The notes under the pieces are model-generated. The model was not told the DNA's origin and made no database searches. It worked only from the letters and a program-made list of their open reading frames with translations. The position numbers and the translations under genes were made by a program. Shown in pieces: positions 24,516 through 36,591 of a DNA stretch of 64,000 bases. This stretch comes from Garcia nutans. Lineage: Eukaryota > Streptophyta > Magnoliopsida > Malpighiales > Euphorbiaceae. The stretch covers positions 2,480,001-2,544,000 of the forward strand of contig CANTUV010000014.1 of the NCBI GenBank assembly GCA_947685225.1, given 5' to 3'. Position 1 is the stretch's first letter; the number at the start of each line of letters is the position of its first letter.

Positions 24516-24775
24516 GTCAAGCATTAGGCATTTCTAGGTTTAAGCCTTAAGTTTCATTTCTATTTTTTTTTTTAAAAAATCTCTAATGTCAAGCATTAGG
24601 TACATCTAGAATCAAATCTTAGGTTTCATTAGGTTCTCTTTTCATTTTGTAAAAATTTCTAAAGTCAAACTTTGAGTACTCTTAATGTAGAGCCTTAAGT
24701 TTCCTCTCCTTTTAAGAAAAAGATTTCTAGAGTCAAACTTTAGATACACTTAAGGTCAAATTTAATATCATTGCT
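24516..24775. repeat. tandem array, four units of about 70 bp
   Basis: Units start at 24516, 24588, 24664 and 24732 with GTCAAGCATTAGG or GTCAAACTTT. They continue with an AGCCTTAAGTTTC-like word and a T-rich part. The last unit runs into unrelated sequence. The unit head also resembles 28719-28745. Confidence 0.75.
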
Positions 24776-24900
24776 CCTCAATTTTTATAGTTAAGGATAA
24801 AACATCCTAAGCTAAGTCTCCAGTCTTATATTTTCCTCTTTTTATTTTTTAAAGAAGATAAGAAAAATGTTTTGTGATCAACAATAGATTACGATTGAGA

Positions 24901-27750
24901 TGAAATGATCTATCACTAACCTCTTGCATGACTTTACTTAATTAAAGTGTGAAAAGGGGGGAGGGGGTAGGGGGTAACTATAGTAATCTAATTTTACTTG
25001 AATTGATCTCATCTTATTTTTGGTTTATTTGTAAGAAGGTCTCAATACTATATCCAATTATCAAGTTAAGTTAAATTGGTTAGAAGTCCACTTTTAAAAT
25101 CAATCCAATAAGTGACAAAAGACCTATTAGTATCATCAAAATTTGTCCAAATAGGAATATCAAAAAGAATACATTAAAAAAACTTAAATAATTAAAAAAG
25201 AGTAATAAATAAATAGAATAATCATATCAACATGGGTTGTTTGTTATTCTTAATGTAAAGGGCCCCAAATATATGCAATTCTTAGAGATTTGAAGAGTTT
25301 TTCCTTTTGTCCATAATTCATGACCTGCAAAGTATGAAAAAAAAAAGGGAGAAAGATTAGATATAAGATTTTTATTAGTAGAGATAAGAAATATAAAAAA
25401 TAGGAGGGCAAAGCAAGCATAAAAAGGGAGGCCGTTCTAGTATAAAAAGGGCAACATAAATTGAAATAGGAAGGAGGAGGAGAGTAGACACAGAGAACAA
25501 AAAACAAAAGAGAACATAAAATTTTAATGAAAATAATTTCCTGGTAAAGAAAATTGTGAAAAAAATCTTAAATTTATTAAGTACAGAAAGTGCACTTAGC
25601 AAACCCTTAAAAATCCAAGCCAAAGTAACCAAATTGGCATTCTAATTCAAACAAAATAAAGACCAAAATTAGGTAAATACTCTACTTCAGTATCGTTATT
25701 AATCTAGCTATATTTATTTTAATCTCTAAGTAAATGTATATAGTATCAAAACAGGATGTAGTAAGCAGTGACCATATCATTTTTTCCCATAAAAAAAAGA
25801 GAAATTCAAATAGTTAAAAATAATAAAATTTACACAATAAATGAAATATAAACATACAAAAATCCTGAATCGTCTATAAAGCACAAAATGTGTAGACAAG
25901 AACACAAAATTTACAAGAAAAATACTGAGTAATTAAATTCCCTGGTAGAGAAAATTGTGAATATCTCTGAGTTTTGTTATGTATAAGAAGTGTATTTAAT
26001 AAAAAAACACAACAGAATTTATATTTAGTTTTGATAATTAGTGCGTTAACATTAGTCAAATTTCCTATGAACTTCAATCTCTATACGGTAGTTTTAGGTT
26101 TATTGTTATAATTTTGATAGGCATATGACTTTTGAGAAAAAGTCAGGCAATGACAGTATTATGCAAATGAAATAAAATGAAAATGCAAACTTTTAAGAAG
26201 AGCAGTCAAGTAATGATTGTGTTGGAATAAACTATAAAATTGTATAACAAGCACAAAAGACAAACATCTAAGTCTCTAAATACGATATCAACAAAAGATA
26301 TATATATATATATATATATAAACTATCATCATGAAGATAAAAGATTTGGTAAATGAGCACTAAAATGCAAGAAGAACATAAAAGACATTGTTTCATGGAA
26401 AGCTTAGTTCGGGATTCCATATCCAGTGCAAAAAATTGGCTTCTAATACAATAGATCAAAAGACACAAATGTTATATAAGGAAGAACATAAATCAAATTA
26501 GGGTAATAAAAATATTTCTAGAAGATGTGTATCTCTTTGGATCCAATGGGATATGTTACTAAAAATATAAAATATAAAGTAAAAAAAAGGACAGGGAAGA
26601 AACGAAATTCAATGCAAAAGTAGTGAAATAACATACCATTAGGCAAGTAAAATAAATAAGTTGTTAAGCCAAATTAGATACATATATATATATATATATA
26701 TATGCATATATACTTTAAAGAGATTCAATAGTAAACAATTGATAAGAAACAAGAATTAAGATAACATATAGAAAAGAAGCTTTACATTGGTGCTTGTTAG
26801 AAAACAAAGATCCAAATGCTAAGCATAGATGCATAAAACTGATATTTTTGAGAAATTTCCGTGGAAAGCAAAGAGAAGGAAAGAAATTGAAAAGGTGTTG
26901 GGAACGGAGATAATAGTAGTGAGGGAGCTTAATAAATGAGTCTGATAAAAAATCAAATAATATTTAGGGTTAATTGGTGCTATCAATTTTAGCCTAAGAA
27001 CAAAAGCTATGACCTGTATTTAATTTCTCTTACTGTTAAAAACTCAAGGTTTCAAGTTTTTTTTAAAACTTTACTCTTTTATTTTATTCATCTACTCACT
27101 TTATTTTTATCTCTATTTTCCATGACTTAATTACTACATTTCATGAGAGTTCTAAATTTTTATTTTCTTTTTAGGGTTGCTTATCCTTTCAAGTATTTTA
27201 GATAAGTGCACGCCTACCTATATAATGCACTTATTTTTTTATTTTTATTTATTTTTTTGACAGGGTTTTTTAGAAATGGAAAGTTTGCATTGAGTGGTGC
27301 AACCTTTCATGCTTATTTAATATTTTTTAAAAAACTTTCTTTTTGTAATTTTTTTTCTCTTTCTTTCTTTTCCTTTATAATATAATTATTGGTGAAAACT
27401 TTCATGCCTATTTAATATTATTTTATTTGAACTTTCTTTTTGCAATTTTTTTTCTTTTTAAAATAAATGACATAAGATGGCATAAATACATAGGCTTAAA
27501 ATAAATTTATTGTTGTTAAATTTCAATCTCTTAATTCGATGTTCTCTTTGCAATAGAATTAATTTTTTTTAAATTGTAGAATTCAAATAGACAAATCGAT
27601 TAGCCCAAATACTGTCAATATTGTTATAAAATTCTTTAACAATTTAATTTATATCTTATAAATTGTCTTATTCGTCAAATATAAAAATTTTATGTTATAT
27701 ATTTTAACTAATTAGTTGATAACTTAGTAATTATCCAGTGAAATAAAATT
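24901..27750. other. AT-rich repeat DNA, no gene seen
   Basis: Two segments at about 25540-25600 and 25935-26000 share the words CCTGGTAgAGAAAATTGTGAA. Two more at 27301-27357 and 27397-27455 are about 96 bp apart and share TTTCATGCyTATTTAATATT. (TA)n runs lie at 26300-26320 and 26681-26702. Nothing resembles a protein. Confidence 0.45.
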
Positions 27751-28548
27751 ATTTCGTAATTTTAGCATTTGGATATATATGCAAACATTATAAAAAAAAA
27801 AGATAAAATTAATAATTATATCCACCTTCTGGATATAATTATAGAAGAAAATAATATATAAAAAAAGTGAATATAAATTGAGTATATACCAAAAAATAGA
27901 ACTCACAAATAAAGTGAGTATAAGCAATAATAGCAATGATAATGATAATAAATCGAACTACGATGATTTTGATTCTGTCAAACGGATACGTAGGCAATTG
28001 AAATTGAGTTTTGAATTTAAGTCTGCTTTAATTAAGAAATACTTTTTTCTAAAATATAATAATTAATTGAAAATATATATATATAATTTAAAAAGAAAAA
28101 CTAAAATAGCCATGTCCACGGAGTAAACATAATGTAAATATAATTATAATAAAATATTAAACCATTTAATAGCATGAAATTCTTATATTCAGATAGTGAA
28201 TATGAGAATTAAGTTATCCATTAATAAATAAAAATATCAACGAGGGTAATAAATTAAAAAAATATAAAATTAAATAATAAAAAATTATTTAAAATATTTG
28301 TATCCAATAATCGAAATACGAAAATAAATAAACAAATATAATAGTAAGAATTTATATTCAGGCAGTGAATATAATCCCTCTCATGAGTACAAACAAAATA
28401 AATAATAAAACATTACAATAATTATAGTATCGAACTTAGGCGTTGTATAGTGCTTTTCATTCCCTATGCATAATCAACCCTCTTGAACCTTATCTCTGAA
28501 AATACAGACAAAGAATAGGTATCCAATTAAAATTTTATAATTGATTGG
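27750..28548 (+). mobile_element. gypsy (Tat/Ogre-like) LTR remnant
   Basis: Two hallmark words of this LTR class appear in the usual order: CGGATACGTAGGCA at about 27980, and TTGGTGGCGACTCC at 28545-28558, which joins the LTR end to the primer binding site. The motif CTTATATTCAG.YAGTGAATAT occurs twice (about 28175 and 28350). No coding domains follow, so only the LTR and a short leader survive. Confidence 0.5.
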
Positions 28549-28558
28549 TGGCGACTCC
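28549..28558 (+). other. putative primer binding site TGGCGACTCC
   Basis: It starts with TGG, as a site pairing with a tRNA CCA end must. From memory this sequence is the tRNA-Arg-type site of Tat/Ogre gypsy elements. The leader that follows has GGCTCCCCGTCG near 28630. Confidence 0.5.
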
Positions 28559-29575
28559 TAACACGTACCAAAAAAATAACAACTAAACACCCGCCAACAA
28601 AAAACAAATTAAATTTTATATTCCGCCGGCTCCCCGTCGCCTCATGTGCAGCAACTTTCACACATAATATTACTTTAAAAGATCATCAATGTCCTTTAAA
28701 GTATGTCCAAAATAGAATATGTCAAGCATAAACATTCAAATCAAATATTAGTGAAATATATACTAACCTTATTTCTTTTTCTAAGCCAAATCTTAAACTT
28801 CATTACTTTAATCAATGCCCTTCACTTCTTTAATTGGGCAAGTCTACTCTACTTAATACTTTTTACTCGTAAATCCTCCAAAATTACCCCTTACTTTTTG
28901 AAAATTAATGAAATCTTAATCTAATTAAGGAAACAAAAGCTCCCTTTCTTCATCCATGGAAAAAACATTTTTGAAAAAGAAGAAAGGAGGAAGAAGAAGA
29001 TGAAATATGTTTTATTTTTCTTCTTATTTTACTAACCACATATATATAATATTTTATTATTTTAATTAATTACTTATTTATTATTTGAAATTCTAATTTA
29101 TTTCTTTCATTCAATAATAATTTATTTTTGAATTATTTTCTTATTTTTATTATTAATTAATTAATTAATATTTAGTAAATATCTAACTTTTCATCATTTT
29201 TTACTATTCAAAATTATTTTTAATTTTGATTTATTTTAAAACTTCAATTTTCTATCTTCCATTTAATTTCCATCTTTATCCTTTATATATAATAATTAAT
29301 TTAAATAATTTTAACCAATCAACTTGTTTATTTTTTTGACTTTTCTATCTTCTCTTATCATCATCATCATCATCATCTTTTCCAACATAACTTTTTTACT
29401 TGGCATATATGTGATGTATATTTTTTGTATATGTATATGTTTTTATATCTTCTGTATATTTCAAATATATAACATGTATATATCTTATATCTAATAAATG
29501 TACATTTTATATTTCTATCTGCTAATCATACTTACCTAATCCTCTATATTAATTTCTTCAATGTATACTAAAATG
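28559..29575. other. AT-rich leader and spacer before LINE piece 2
   Basis: No coding signal. It includes a segment related to the repeats at 23934-24107 and 24588 (28670-28760), and a (TCA)7 microsatellite at about 29358-29378. Confidence 0.45.
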
Positions 29576-29646
29576 TGGATGTTAAAAAGGAAGGGGGGTA
29601 TGGATTACTTTTTATTATGTGAAGCTTCATACTTTTTGCTTTATCT

Positions 29647-30069
29647 ATGGTTTGTTGGGGCACTCAAAAAAAATTATGTGTCTCTCTATATGAGGTTGGG
29701 TCTGAGTTATTTCCATGGAAATTTGGACCAGAAATTACAACAGTGCATCGAAGGCAGGAAGGACAGGTCATAAGCAGATGGTTTCGTGTTCCTGGAGAGG
29801 AATTCACAAGTGTAGATGACTATGGTATAGGTCTTCAGAAGAATTACTCAGACATGGAGATAGATTTGGAGGAAGGGAACAGGCTAGATAATAACAATGA
29901 TTTAATTGTTGGGTATCTAAAGAGGAAGCATCTAAACAACAATGTTGCTGGTACAGAGCTAAAGGCTAGTAAGGATAATGTTATTTCCATGGTTGAGGAA
30001 AAGGGCCAGTCTCTTTCATTGGCTATGTTTATAGAGGAAGAAGGCTTTGAAGGCTTGACCAAACAATGA
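29647..30069 (+). pseudogene. LINE ORF1 C-terminal part
   Basis: Open to the stop at 30069; the LINE-like part starts at about SLYEVGSELFPWKFGPEI and continues with VISRWFRVPG. This is the region that follows the zinc knuckle in ORF1 of L1 LINEs. The rest is an acidic, low-complexity tail. It is part of a broken transposon gene, not a host gene. Confidence 0.75.
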
Positions 30070-30118
30070 CAAAAAATAGAAAAAAGGAGGAACCTGGTGG
30101 ACAGGCACACCTTCAACC

Positions 30119-31150
30119 ATGAGTTATCTTGCCTGGAATTGTAGAGGTGTGGGCAATGACTCGACAATTCAATTTCTAAAGGATTTAGTATCCTTAAAGT
30201 TGCCACATTTTTTATTCTTGATTAAAACTCTTGTAGAAGGCTAGCTTGTTGAGGCTCTTAGATGTAGTTTAGGTTTGGATAATGTCTTTAAAGTTAACTG
30301 GGGTAGTGGTTGTAGGGGGTTAGCTTTGTTTTGGTTTAAAAGTTATGGAGTTAACCTTTTGAGTTACTCTGTTAATCATATTGATGTAATAATTACAAAT
30401 AGTAATAAAATAGAATGGAGGTTGACATGTTATTATGGTATTGCAAATCATAATAGGAGGCATCACTCCTAGAAACTCCTTTGTGCATTAAAAAGTAGAA
30501 GCAGGTTACCATGGTTTATGATATGTGATTTCAATGATATTTTAGTTCTACTGAAAAGAAGGGTCGTGTCCTACATCTTGCATGGTTGTTGCAGGGTTTT
30601 AAGGAAATAATTCAGTATTGTGACCTTGCTAATCTTCCTCTGATTGGGCATTGTTTTATATGGGAGAGAGGAAGAGGAAGTGATGATTAGGTAGAAGAAA
30701 GGTTTGACAAGGTGATGGTGAATCTTAAATGGATAATGTTGTCTAAAAATGCGTATGTTCACAATATTAATACTTCTGTTTCTAACCATAATTCTCTTTT
30801 CTTGGACTCACACTTGGCCCAAGCAGTTCACTCTAAATATCACTTTAGGTTTGAAAATGCCTAGTTGATGGAGGAGGAGTGTGGTGAGATGGTTAAGCGA
30901 GGTTGGGCATGCTCTGAAGCTACATATGTGGAAGATAAATTAGATAGTTGTTATAGTTATGGGGTCGGGATTTGTGTAGCCAATTTAAAAGGGATATTTC
31001 AATGCATAAGAAAAAAGATGGATTTACTTAAAGTGTGTGGAGGTCTAGCAGATATTGTAATGTTTGAAGAAGCTAAAAGAGAGCTTAACAAGCTATTGCG
31101 ACAACGTGAAGTTGATTGAAAGCAAAGGGCCAAGATTAACTGGATGAAGT
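30119..31150 (+). pseudogene. LINE ORF2 endonuclease region
   Basis: It starts MSYLAWNCRGVGNDSTIQFL, the typical opening of plant LINE endonucleases (WNCRG carries the first catalytic Asn). ICDFNDILVL follows near 30525 (canonical GDFN). Stops occur at about 30240, 30470 and 30690. The enzyme would nick target DNA for target-primed reverse transcription. Confidence 0.85.
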
Positions 31151-31399
31151 TCTCTGATGTAAAATGAGGTATTTCTATACAAAGGCATTAAATAGGAAAG
31201 CAAAGAATGAAGTTTTCAGAGTTATATGACTTAGGTGGCAGGTTATATTAGGAGGAGAAGGAGATTCAAAGAATTATGCTAAGCTATTTTCAAGATATTT
31301 TCAAAACAAATGCACGGTCACATTTAGAGCTTGATTATGTAGCAAGTCATGAGCTAAATAAGGAGGATCAGATGTATTTAGACTAGTCCTTTGAAGCTG

Positions 31400-32330
31400 A
31401 TGAGGTAAAGGTTGTGGTTTTTAGTATGTATGTGGACAAATCACCAAGTCCAGATGGTTTCAATGCTAGATTTTATCAAAGCTTTTGGGATGTTGCGTGG
31501 GATGATATCACACGTGCTATGATTGGTATCCTTGAAAATGGTGTTGATTCCATCAAATATAAATGGCACCCATAATGTTTTAATCCAAGAGAAACAACAA
31601 CTTAAGTTAATGAGTGATTTAAGACTAATACCCTTGTGGAATGTCTTTTATAAAATAATAATGAAGATGTTGGCTAATCAACTTAGAAACATTTTGCCTC
31701 GACTTATTTCTGAAACCCAGAGTGCATTTGCAAAGGGTAGATTGATTTTTGACAATATTCTAATAGCGGCTGAAGTCATGCATGCCATGAAGCGAAGAAC
31801 AAGAGGAATTAACGATTGGATTGCCCTTCAACACAATATGAGTAAGGCCTATGACCAAATGGGATGGGATTATCTAATGGACATCATGACCGTTTTGGCT
31901 TTTCACATAAATGGATGAACTAGATATATTAATGTATGAGCACAGTTTCATACTTTATCATTAAATATGGGTCAGAGTTGGGACCTGTTGTTCCGCAAAG
32001 AGGATTGTGTCAGGGTGACCCTCTATCACTATTTTTATTCATTCTTTGTGCTAAAGGGCTAATAAGGCATATTAAATGAGCAAAATTAGAGGAGTTATTC
32101 AAGGATGCAAAGTATCTCATCATGGTCCTTTTATTTCCAATTTGTTTTTAGTAATGATTCCTTTCTTTTCTTTAAAGCGACAAAGGTTAACTGTCATGCA
32201 GTTCGAATGATTTTGGATAACTATGAAGCTGTGTTAGGGCAGTTAGTGAACTGGCAAAAATTAGCCATCGATTTTAGCCCTAATGTTGAGCAAGGATTGA
32301 GGCAAGAAATTTAAGATTATCTTTAAGTTA
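31400..32330 (+). pseudogene. LINE ORF2 reverse transcriptase
   Basis: The window 31523-31918 carries SDLRLIPLWNVFYKII, ANQLRNILPRLISETQSAF and GRLIFDNILIAAEV. The catalytic motif A reads HNMSKAYDQ, where the family has LDMSKAYDR, so the key Asp is Asn. PQRGLCQGDPLS (motif B) follows in another frame near 32000. Motif C reads FSNDSFLFF near 32150 instead of FADDSLLFF, so it has lost a catalytic Asp as well. With both sites changed and frames broken, the enzyme is dead. Confidence 0.88.
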
Positions 32331-33490
32331 GTCAAGATGTGGGCCAAGCACTCAAGATATGGGCTAAGGCAAATAAGATTATAATAAGGATACAAAGCTG
32401 GAGTAATAGATTTTTGCCATAAGCTAGTAGGGAGATTATAATCAAGTCAGTCCTCCAGGCGATACCTTCTTATATTATGAGTTTTTTTCTCTTGCCTTCT
32501 ACTCTGTGTGTGGAGACTGAAAGGTTTGTCAACTCCTTGTGGTGGGGAGTAGGGAGAGGTGGTAATGGTGGAATCAAATGGAAGGCTTAGAGAAGAATGT
32601 GTTATAGGAAGATTGAGGGAGGTATGGGTTTTAGAGAATTCCATCAGTTTAACCTTGCCATGTTAACAAAACAAGCATGAAGCATGATCACTGAGCCACA
32701 ATCATTAGTGGCCAAATTTTTAAAGCCAAGTACTTTCCCAAGTCTCATTTATTTGAGGCTACTCTTGGACCCAACGTCAATTATGTTTGGAAACGTATTT
32801 GGTCCTCAATTTTAACTTTACGTCATGGCCGTGCATAGGTAGTAGGGGATGGAAAGTCAATTAGAGTTGGGACAGATAACTAGCTTCCAGATCCAAGTAA
32901 TAGAACTATCACCACCTCTCTTTTGGAAACAGATAAGGAGCTCAGAGTTTTAAACTTAATGTCACATGATGGCAGGAGCTGGAACACTGATTTGATTGAT
33001 TCTAAGTTTAACCGAAGAGATTTAAACATGATCAAAAGGATCACATTGAATCAAGATAGTGGTAAAGATCATCTTTTCGGACAAAGTCGAGATCTGGACA
33101 TTATGAGTTAGAGAGTGGATATTATGTAGTAAAGAATTTGATATAGGTTCAACATCTAATGATCTAAACTGGTGCCACTTCAGGAACCTTGAGTTGCCTC
33201 CAAAAATAAAAGTATTTTCTTAGAGATTATTTTAAGGCTGCCTACAAACGCGTGTCAACCTACATCGTAAGGGGGTAGAGATTCAAATGGTATGTTTGTT
33301 ATGCAATTTAAAGGAGGAAATTGAGCAACATGTGATGTTGGAATGTAGTCGAGCACATAAGTGTTGGGTTAGGAGTCAATGTTCCTCTCTATTAACAAAT
33401 AACATAGATTCTCTTGCTTTATGATTTAATAGTTTATGTTTGCTGGGTGATAAGGAGAAGATAGTCCTTGGCTTATCTATCATGTATCAC
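32330..33490 (+). pseudogene. LINE ORF2 C-terminal and zinc-binding (zf-RVT) region
   Basis: Recognisable pieces in alternating frames are SVLQAIPSYIMSFFLLP near 32440, WWGVGRGGNGGIKWKA near 32540, GGMGFREFHQFNLAML near 32615, VVGDGKSIRVGTD near 32840, and a Cys/His region CLLCNLKEEIEQHVMLEC near 33290. This is the usual sequence before the terminal RNase H, which is missing here and found at 39200. Confidence 0.8.
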
Positions 33491-33494
33491 ATGT

Positions 33495-34846
33495 TGATAG
33501 TGGGTAAAATTAGTTTATATTTTACAAAGATATTTGAACTTTTGCTAGGTATTTATACTGATCTTAACATATTTTTGCATAGGATATAACTTTAAGAAGA
33601 AATAAGAAATAAGAAAAAATGAAGAAAGTTGCATGATGCTGCAGGAAAAGAGCTGAAAAGAGCCTCGGGTGTAACCCTTGGGCAAGGCTTGTGCCCAAGG
33701 GTATCTGATACTTGAAGATTTTATGAGTCAGCTGTGAATCCTTATTTGTTTGGGATATTTGAGTTTATGATTTTTGAGCTGACTTTCAGGAATATTAGAA
33801 CTTATTTATTTCTTTATTCAGTAGACATTAAGGAGAAATTTTATTAGGTGTTAAATTCTATTTTATTTGTAATTTATTTTATATTTATTTCTCCTAAATA
33901 GTTTAGAAAAAAGGTATTTAAGCCAACTTATTGGCAGCCCTAGGATTATTCTTCCCCACTCTGTTACTGTTCACGATTTTGACAACCATAATTGAATCTA
34001 TTTTTAGTTTTCTTTTCTAAAGAGAATGTGTAACTAAATTCTATTCATTTGAAGGGATAGTCAAGGTTATCAATTCGCCAAGATTTGTGAGATATAATCA
34101 ATTCTCGTCTTATTTTCTTTAAAATTCAGTATTTATGTTTCTTATGTGACTTATTACTATTATTATTTTGCTAGTTAAATAATAGGGCTCATTGATTAAT
34201 TAGCTGAATAATATATCGTCATTCAAAACAAAGAATCCATAATTATTCTTTAGCTTTTTTATATATGTGACAATTAGGCGTAGTTCTAAAAAGATGCATG
34301 ATCTAATTTAAATGAATTCTAAGATAGAATTTATTGATTAGAATTAGGTTATTCTAAATCTTAAAGTTATTACTGAGTTAAATCTTAAAGGGCGTCCCTG
34401 TATGGTTATTCAATAATAAGGGTAAGTTATAGAGTGTCTCTTAACTAATTTATCACCTAAAAAAATATTGGCTAATACGAGCGTTTCAGTTAGCTAGAAC
34501 TAATTTACTGAAAAATTAAAGAGAATTATTTTTGTATTAATGATCAAATCTACAGATTGAAACCAAGATTATTCCCTTTGATTGAAATCCTCAACATTAT
34601 TATTTTTCAAATTTAATTTGATGTTATTTATTTATTTAGTTTTTAATTTCAGATCTCAATTTATTTTTAATTTTTCAATTTTAAACTCTCCCAATTTATT
34701 TTAGTTAAGTTTTACTTTAGGTTTTTGAAAGAAATTAATTTAAATAATTAATTTTCTGAAGATTCGATACTCTATTCACATCTATTACAAATTTTAATTT
34801 TGCCAAAGAATAGAATTTTTATTTTTAGTGGATTCAACACCCATCA
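33495..34846 (+). repeat. Athila-like 5' LTR
   Basis: 1352 bp with ends TGATAG...CCCATCA that are short inverted repeats. It aligns along its length with the solo LTR at 48887-50232. Confidence 0.8.
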
Positions 34847-34851
34847 CATTT

Positions 34852-34870
34852 TGGCGCGCGTTGCAGGAGA
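34852..34870 (+). other. gypsy primer binding site
   Basis: TGGCGCGCGTTGCAGGAGA lies five bases after the LTR. The Athila-type site, from memory, is TGGCGCCGTTGCCGGGGA (tRNA-Asp); the match is imperfect but clear. Confidence 0.75.
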
Positions 34871-34917
34871 CTTGATTTTAACTTACTTTATTTCTTTTGA
34901 TGACCAGGTCTGATCAT

Positions 34918-36330
34918 GAGGACGACCTTCTATATGATCCTGAGATTGAAAAGACTGCTAAGAGACTATGGAAGAAGATGAAACAATAAAACAAGCCGCT
35001 GCGATTTCATCAACTGCAGCTGATCAAGAGGTAAACATGAATTTAGATTCAGATTTCTCATCCTCTTCTACCTAAATTGAAGAACAAGAACAAATGGATG
35101 ACGACCAATGGACTTAGAGGCAATTGGCAGCCCCTCCAGTCAACCAGCAGCTGTCTGCATCACTTACCTAGCCCTGAATGCCTCTTTTGAATTAAAGTCG
35201 GGTTGAATTCATTTATTACCAAAGTTTTATGGGCTGAAAAGTGAAGATCCCATAAGCATTTAAAGGAATTACATATTGTTTACTCAAGCATGAGACCACA
35301 AGGTGTAACCGAAGAATAAGTTAAATTGCGAGCCTTTCCTTTTTTCTTGGACAACCGCGCCAAAGATTAATTTTTCGACTTACCATTCGGGTCAATCATC
35401 ATATGGACTGATATGGTAACAACCTTCTTGGATAATTTTTTTCCTACTTTAAGAGTTGCAAATATAAGGAGAGAAATATATGGTGTCAAGCAAAAAGATT
35501 CGAAGAACCTTCATGAGTATTGGGAGAGATTTAAGTGATTGTGTGCGAGTTACCCACAATGTGGAATTTCAGAGCAAGCTCTCCTCCAATATTTTTTTAT
35601 GAAGGGTTGTTACCTATGGAAAGGAGCATGTTAGATGCCGCTAGTGGAGGTGCCATAGTGATTAAAATTTCTCAAGCCGCTAGAGACCTCATCACTATCA
35701 TGGCAGCCACTTCTCAACAATTTGGCAGTAGGAAAGAAACTCCAAAAAGGGTTAACGAGGTAAGTATCTCTTTACTTGATTCTAAATAACTCAACTGACA
35801 ATTTGGTGCAAAACATGGTTGTAGGGAATGTGCAACAAGCAAAAATTTATGGGATTTACGCTCATTCGGGACATTCTACTGACATGTGTCTCATACTTCA
35901 AGAAGAGGAGCAACAACAAGTGAATGCTATAGGTAGATTTCCTAATCAAACCCAAAGGAGATATGACCCATATGTGAATACCTATAATCTGAGGTGGAGG
36001 GATCATCCAAACTTTAGCTATGGAGAAAGAGCACCTAATCCCTAATAATTCCTGCCAAGGGCACTACCACAACAACCTTCACCACCACCACAAAAATCAG
36101 GTATGTCTTTTGACGACATATTTAAAGCCTTTATGACTAATACCCAATAATTTCAATAGAAAACTCGCTCAAACATTCAAAATTTGGGGACCCAGATGAG
36201 TAAGTTAACCACGACAGTTAGCAAGTTGGAGTCCCAACGAAAATTACCTTCTCAAACGATAGTCAATCCAAAGCAAAATGCAAGTGCTATAACTTTAAGA
36301 AGCAGAAAGGAGCTGCTGGATAAAAACCAC
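34918..36330 (+). pseudogene. Athila-like gag pseudogene
   Basis: Pieces with gag character are IRREIYGVKQKDSKNLHEYWERF near 35470-35540, followed by a stop, then LDAASGGA near 35630 (Athila: LIDAAAGG). A Pro/Gln-rich part with DPYVNTYN near 35960 follows. Several stops are present. Confidence 0.8.
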
Positions 36331-36591
36331 TAGGGAATTACCTCTGGGCAAGGCTTAGATAAAAGGGCATAATCTGAAATAATTGTTCAAAGAAAAGAAC
36401 CACTAGCCACAGTGAACTCAGATCAACCCCAACCTCTAGTAATACTACCTCCTTTCCCACAAAGGCTTGCTAAATCTAAGAAGGAGAAGTAAGAAAAGGA
36501 GATTTTAGAGACTTTTCACAAAGTTGAGGTCAATATACCATTGTTAGATGCTATCAAGTAAGTACCTCGATATGCAAAGTTCCTAGAAGAA

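Larger units (their letters stand above)
22477..24900 (+). mobile_element. decayed LTR-type repeat block with internal arrays
   Basis: The block starts TATAACGCTCC, close to the TGTAACGCCCC-type start of some gypsy LTRs, right where the LINE reading stops. It is non-coding and contains several internal repeat families (23409-23594, 23822-24230, 24516-24775). Related wording (CTTTAAAG...AACATCCTTTAAA) recurs at 23934-23970, 24075-24107 and again at about 28670-28710. I infer the remains of a large LTR or non-autonomous LTR element; no protein domain confirms it. Confidence 0.4.
29576..33494 (+). mobile_element. L1-type LINE, piece 2 (end of ORF1 to zinc-binding region)
   Basis: It resumes in KMxM.KRKGG and WITFYYVKLHTFCFIYG, the degraded ORF1 zinc knuckle (one Cys is Tyr and the last is lost; His kept). 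ORF1 ends at 30069. ORF2 starts at 30119 with an AP-endonuclease-like domain, then reverse transcriptase, then the zf-RVT region. The order, the 50-bp gap between ORFs and the wording fit plant L1 LINEs. Many frameshifts and stops make it inactive. Confidence 0.88.

Noticed and set aside
25250..25632. Two overlapping 85-codon minus-strand frames rich in Phe, Leu and Tyr
   Set aside because: They read from purine-rich plus-strand DNA; hydrophobicity is a composition effect, and neither frame is conserved in style.
29844..30206. 120-codon minus-strand frame
   Set aside because: Antisense to the LINE ORF1/ORF2 junction, which is well supported on the plus strand.
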